Source: Sthenelais limicola
Lineage: Eukaryota > Annelida > Polychaeta > Phyllodocida > Sigalionidae
Direction of reading: 5' to 3'
DNA length: 64,000 nt
Assembly: GCA_942159475.1 (NCBI GenBank)
Contig: OW804097.1
Location: 11,781,172-11,845,171 of the forward strand
Part shown: positions 48,801-54,800 of the stretch, piece by piece
How positions within the stretch are numbered: the stretch's first letter is position 1
How the letters are laid out: each line of letters begins with the position of its first letter
Notes under the pieces: generated by a model
The model's database searches: none
What the model saw: the letters and a program-made list of their open reading frames with translations, nothing else
What the model was told of the DNA's origin: nothing
Translations under genes and position numbers: made by a program

Positions 48801-51800
48801 AAAGTGGTTTTTATTTGGGGTCTGCAGTTTTCATTGCCGGTCGGCCGGTTCTGTGTTAATTGGGCATTCAATATTTCATATATCATTTGTGGGCTGTCCC
48901 CTTGTGTTCGATATTTTATAGAGCTTGCCATTTTTAGTTTTGTTGTGAAATTTTATATCGGAGCTTTTTAGAGCTATAGCTTTTGCCTAGCGCAATATAG
49001 AGTTTGAGGCATATAAAAACCCAAATATTAACTCAAATGTGTATGTGGCTCATAGGTTACAAAAATACCTTTCTTTTAAAAAAACCCAACTTTTTATTGA
49101 GCACACTTTCATGATATCATTATTTTCATTATATGACATGAAATTCTCAGGTATCCAAGTAAAAGGTTGCAAAATTAGCAAACCCCACACTGTTGGACCA
49201 TTTGCTACTGAATTCACAGTAATACTTTAATGCTTTATTATACATGCATTCCTCTGGGGAGGTGTGATAAGTGGGGAGCAATAAAAATATTATGGTATGC
49301 GTATGCTAAAAATGTAGTTGTCTAAAAATAGTTCTGATTTTAACTCTTGTTCCATTCTCTCTATTTATTGGCTAATGCCACTAAAAATACTAAATGTGAC
49401 ATTGATATAAGCAAACCTCAACCAATGTGTGCTACATTCCAGATTCCAAAGATTTTACTGAAGCATGATTTTACTTATTTGACAATTCTCACAATCCAAG
49501 ATGTGGTGTGTGAATTTAACACCAGTGATAATTGTCGCCACCACCACCACCACTGTTCAGCCAGAAGCTGTGAAGGAAACTTCCGGTTATACAGCTAAAA
49601 CTAAACATTTGTTAGAAAATGGATTCTAGTCTTGCTAATTCTGAATCAATCTGGATAATACAAATACCTGCGTGATGCTGACATTGTTGTGAATTGTTTG
49701 ATATATGATGTAGTGTGAATATTTATATTTCTGTAACCCTTGGAGTACCCTAAAACGTAGCGCAGCCCCGCCCTTTAGCACTTTGCCATAGCTGGAAGTA
49801 CTGCGGGAAGTCTGAGCATTGCCAAGAGTTCTTCCAGATTAAAAAGATAGACAGCGGCTAGACCGAATATTGTTAACTGGGCCTGTGAGAATTCATCACA
49901 ATCAATACTTTCCTCTACAACCTATTTTACCCCCAAAATTCAAGAGGTAAGACGTATGGATGAAGGGTGGTCTCCACTGGCTGCGGTAAGCCTTGCGATG
50001 GTTTGTGCTGGTTTTGTAGGTAGAGAAGAGTGATGAGGTCCTGCCTACATGGATCACTGGCCATGCAGGCAGAAATTCGCCCCTCCTCACCATCACAGCA
50101 CCATTGCCAAGCTTACCGCAGAGCTTACCGCAGCCAGTGGAGACCACCCTTAAGACCTAAGACATTGGCTCACAAAGCCTGCCTACTTCCTGGTGCAATA
50201 GTTAATACCCTAAAGCAGCATTGAGCCGATATACATATTGTACTAGCAGTGGCCAACAGTCAGGGGCCTGTTGTATAAGCTAAAGAAAGAAGAATTGTGT
50301 GGGAATTCCTACACCTTTCCCCCTAATTTCGGTGGGTAGGAATGTAATGCATTGTGTATAGGCTATTCCTACCAACTGGGAATGGCACGCAGGGAGGAAA
50401 CCTTTCCCTTCCTACAGGTGAAGGAATTCCCACAGAAAAGTCCTTTCCTTAGCTTATGCAACAGGGCCCTGCAGAGTACAGACTGTGACCTGATAAGGTA
50501 ACACATTCATTCCCCAGGCTATATATATACCTTGCCTCATAGAAACCTATAACATATAATATGTAACAGTATTAAGCAGGAATATTACAAATGAGTGGCA
50601 ATTGCTATCTCGGATTGACGAGGATAAGGCATAAGTTCCTATCCTTCCGGGAGAAATAATTTATATCAAGTGTATTCAAAAATAGTTTTCAAATGTGCTC
50701 ATCGATTACATTTACAGAGGAGATATATTTTGCTCATAACGCCACATTATATTACATTGTAATTTAATTGTTAATTGTTGTATTTCTACTTGTATCAAAA
50801 TCCTTTGAAAGGGATAAACTTAGCCACAACTATAATGTTGACAATTACTCATGTACTTCTTTATGTCGTTTATGAGATCATCGGCGGGGGGGGGGGGGGG
50901 GGTGTGTGTGTTTAGAACAGTGCATTTGTTTAGATTATATTTATCGTATCATATTTAATCAGGTAGAGTTTGATTAAGTTGTTCAACCTGACTTTGGCAA
51001 CGCATGAAAATAACCACCACTGTGGTTATGCGTATTTTTGTAAAGAATTTAAATGTACAAGGCCAATAAAACAATATTTAAATAAAAAAAAGGCACAACG
51101 AAAACCCTTCTTTTAGAATGATAAAAGATATTGCTGAATAATCACTGTTAAATAATATAAAGAGTGAATCAAAGTGTGAAATTTAAGTTGAGAAGGCACT
51201 GCCTGCTGGGTGAAGTCAAGAAAATGTACAATTCACTTTCACCAATCCCCTCAAATAACCCAAATTTCAGACGAAAATAAAGTTCAAAATACAGTTCAAC
51301 CTAACCAAACAGATTGCTAGAATCAATGCAATGCCGAATATACTTGAATTCACCTAGTATTGACCAAATTGCAGCCTAATATAGCAGAATTTGCCAAATG
51401 TATACAGCTGCCAATTGTACATTTTCTGAAAATCTGACCCATATAGAGACACAAATAATGTCAGAAGTGGATGACAATTACTTAGGAAATGTGGGAATAA
51501 ACAGCTTGCAATGGCATATGCAGATTATGTAACAAAATCGCATCAAAACAATATAATTCCACGCCTGTTCATTGTGGAAATTCACCAAGTATTGACCAAA
51601 TTGCAGCCTAATTTAGCAGAATTTACTAAATGTATACAGCTGCTAAATGTACATTTTCTGAGAATCTGACCCTGGTAGTGCCTCCTTACAACGGTTAATG
51701 ACCCACCAGTACACCACCTCGGTATTACCATTAGGTAATGGCTTCCTTAATGGCTTCTGCTGAAGCCACAAGCAGCCAGTAATCGATACCTGGGTGGTGG

Positions 51801-54800
51801 TGGCTGTGTAGGGCCACTACCAGACACCACTGGGACCTGCTTGATAGGACCATTAGGGCCTAGTGAACAACTGCCTAATTTGTATGAGATGGGTCTAATG
51901 GCTGTTCATGTTGCCTCTTATGGCAATTAGAGATATACTTATATGGGTGAAGTCGCCAGAAAATGTACAATTCACCTTCACCAATTCTCTGAAATATCCC
52001 ACATTTTAGACGAAAATAAAGTTCAAAATGCAGTTCAAACTAACCAAAGAGATTGCTAAAATCGATGCAATGCCAAATATACTCGAATTTAATGAACTGA
52101 CAATGAAGCATATTTGAATTGAATTGAATTACCTAGTATTGACCAAATTGCAGGCTAATTTAGCAGAATTTACTAAATGTATACAGCTGCTAATTGTACA
52201 ATTTCTGAAAATCTGACCCTTATACCCCTCAGTGGCGGGATGGATAGAGACAGCAGGACAATACCTGAAGTATGCCTTTAGGTTTTTGCAGGGAAAATGA
52301 ACCAATAATTGATTTTATTCCGTTCTTTTCCAACCCATCTAAAAGTCATTTGACCAACATGTTGGAGGATTTTGTCCGTTTGTTATTGTAACAGGGCTTC
52401 ACAATAGTTTATTTATATTTCGGTGGCCGTTTTTATTTATAAAAAATTTGGTGAGATTTCTTTTGTGGTAATAGCTGAGAATACAGCTTTACACAGAGCC
52501 TTTCAGCCTCTTAGACTGTGGCTTCACATGTGAATTTTATTTTATTTTATTATGTTTAAACTGCTTATATAACTCTTTTAGAAGCGATTGTATTACACAA
52601 TTCGTAGATATTTTTGATAACAGCTAAAACTGAGAAAAAGGTTTAATTGCATAATGTTTTCAGCTGAATAAAAATATATTTAAAACAAACATATGGAAAT
52701 AAAAACAATAAAATAATAATAATAATACAACTCATCAATCATGCAATCCCCCTATTCCCGCGCTTGTGTCTAACATAAGGGTCAGATTTTCAGAAAATGT
52801 ACAATTGGCAGCTCTACACATTTAGGAAATTCTACTAAATTAGGCTGAAAAGCGAAGAATACCGGGTATATCTGAGTATATATTTGGTACTGCATTGATT
52901 TACAGTATCAGTTCTGTTATGTTAAACTGCATTTTTGTCTTAAATGTGGGTTATTTGAGAGGATTGGTGAAGGCGAATTGTACATTTTCTGAATATCTGA
53001 CCCATAACACGGTGGCCCCGTGGTTAGCTCTAGGCAGCTGGTTGTAGCTGCGCGGCTGGTAATGTAAGAGATGTGGTGGCTTGTATAGGTGTAAAAACAC
53101 ACAAACCTCTGAGCTATTTGTCAACTTCAGTATTATACACATTGCTACAATTCCCTGTATCTGATTTATCCACCTCAAGACAGCAGCAGGAGACGAGGGA
53201 GGAGGGGAGGCGGAGGACGAGGGAGGAGGGGAGGCGGAGGGAGGAGGGGAGGCGGAGGACGAGGGAGGAGGGGAGGCGGAGGACGAGGGAGGAGGGGAGG
53301 CGGAGGGAGGAGGGGAGGCAGAGGACGAGGGAGGAGGGGAGGCGGAGGACGAGGGAGGAGGCGAGGGAGGAGGGGAGGCGGAGGACGAGGGAGGAGGTGA
53401 GGGAGGAGGGGAGGCGGAGGACGAGGGAGGAGGGGAGGTGGAGGGAGGAGGGGAGGCGGAGGACGAGGGAGGAGGGGAGGCGGAGGGAGGAGGGGAGGCA
53501 GAGGACGAGGGAGGAGGGGAGGCGGAGGACGAGGGAGGAGGCGAGGGAGGAGGGGAGGCGGAGGACGAGGGAGGAGGACGAGGGAGGAGGGGAGGGGAGG
53601 ACGAGGGAGGAGGGGAGGGGAGGACGAGGGAGGAGGGGAGGACGAGGACGAGGGAGCAGGTGAGGCGGAGGACGAGGGAGGAGGTGAGGCGGAGGACGAG
53701 GGAGGAGGGGAGGCGGAGGGAGGAGGGGAGGCGGAGGGAGGAGGGGAGGCAGAGGACGAGGGAGGAGGGGAGGCAGAGGACGAGGGAGGAGGGGAGGCGG
53801 AGGACGAGGGAGGAGGGGAGGACGAGGGAGGAGGGGAGGCGGAGGACGAGGGAGGAGGGAGGAGGGGAGGCGGAGGACAAGGGAGGAGGGGAGGCAGAGG
53901 ACGAGGGAGGAGGGGAGGCGGAGGACGAGGGAGGAGGGGAGGCAGAGGACGAGGGAGGAGGGGAGGCGGAGGACGAGGGAGGAGGTGAGGCAGAGGACGA
54001 GGGAGGAGGTGATTTCATCACTGGTACATATGTGATGTGTTTCAGGAAAATGAGTAATAAGTCGCAAATTTTGGATTTTGTGATATTATCATATTTGAAA
54101 AGGTGAGACCAAGGGGATTCCAATGAATATAAACATTAAGGGCATCTAATAAGTATTTCTATAATTTAAGTTTGATATTTTTATTTCTGAAAAAAATGTT
54201 TTCAATATTTTTGGGTGGACAATTATTATTAAAGTAGCTAAATATACTCTATGGGATGACCCTATAAATGCAAGACAATATTTGATACACTGTCTTGCAA
54301 TTTGGTGCATGTATTCATACTTCATCCAGCGTTAGTCACACCAAAAATGAGAACATTCCTACAAAGGGATCTTGGAAATATATCACTTTGAAAAATATTA
54401 TTTTTGCGACTTATGACTCATTTTCCTGAAACACAACACATATGTCTACTTTGGGACGCAACAGACCGCACTCATTCAGTACGATCTAAGACAGAGACCC
54501 ACAATCACTGTGCCCACACCTACATATGGGTCAGATTTTCAGAAAATTTACAATTGGCAGCTGTACACATTTGGGAAATTCTACTAAATTAGGCTGAAAA
54601 ATGATGAATACCGGGTATATCTGAGTATATTTGAGATCGCATTGATTTAAAGTATCAGTTCTGTTATGTTAAACTGCATTTTGAAGCTCATATTTGTCTT
54701 AAATGTGGGCTATTTGACAGGATTGCTGAAGACGAATTGTACATTTTCTGAAAATCTGACCCATATATATGATGAGGTAAAGTGGGATTCAGAGGTTTCA

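Noticed and set aside
53008..53060. tRNA-like text (GGTGGCCCCGTGGTTAGCTC)
   Set aside because: Resembles an A box or tRNA-SINE head, but no B box or cloverleaf follows.
52951..54123. 390-codon minus-strand and 222-codon plus-strand frames
   Set aside because: Frames persist only because the minisatellite units are multiples of 3.
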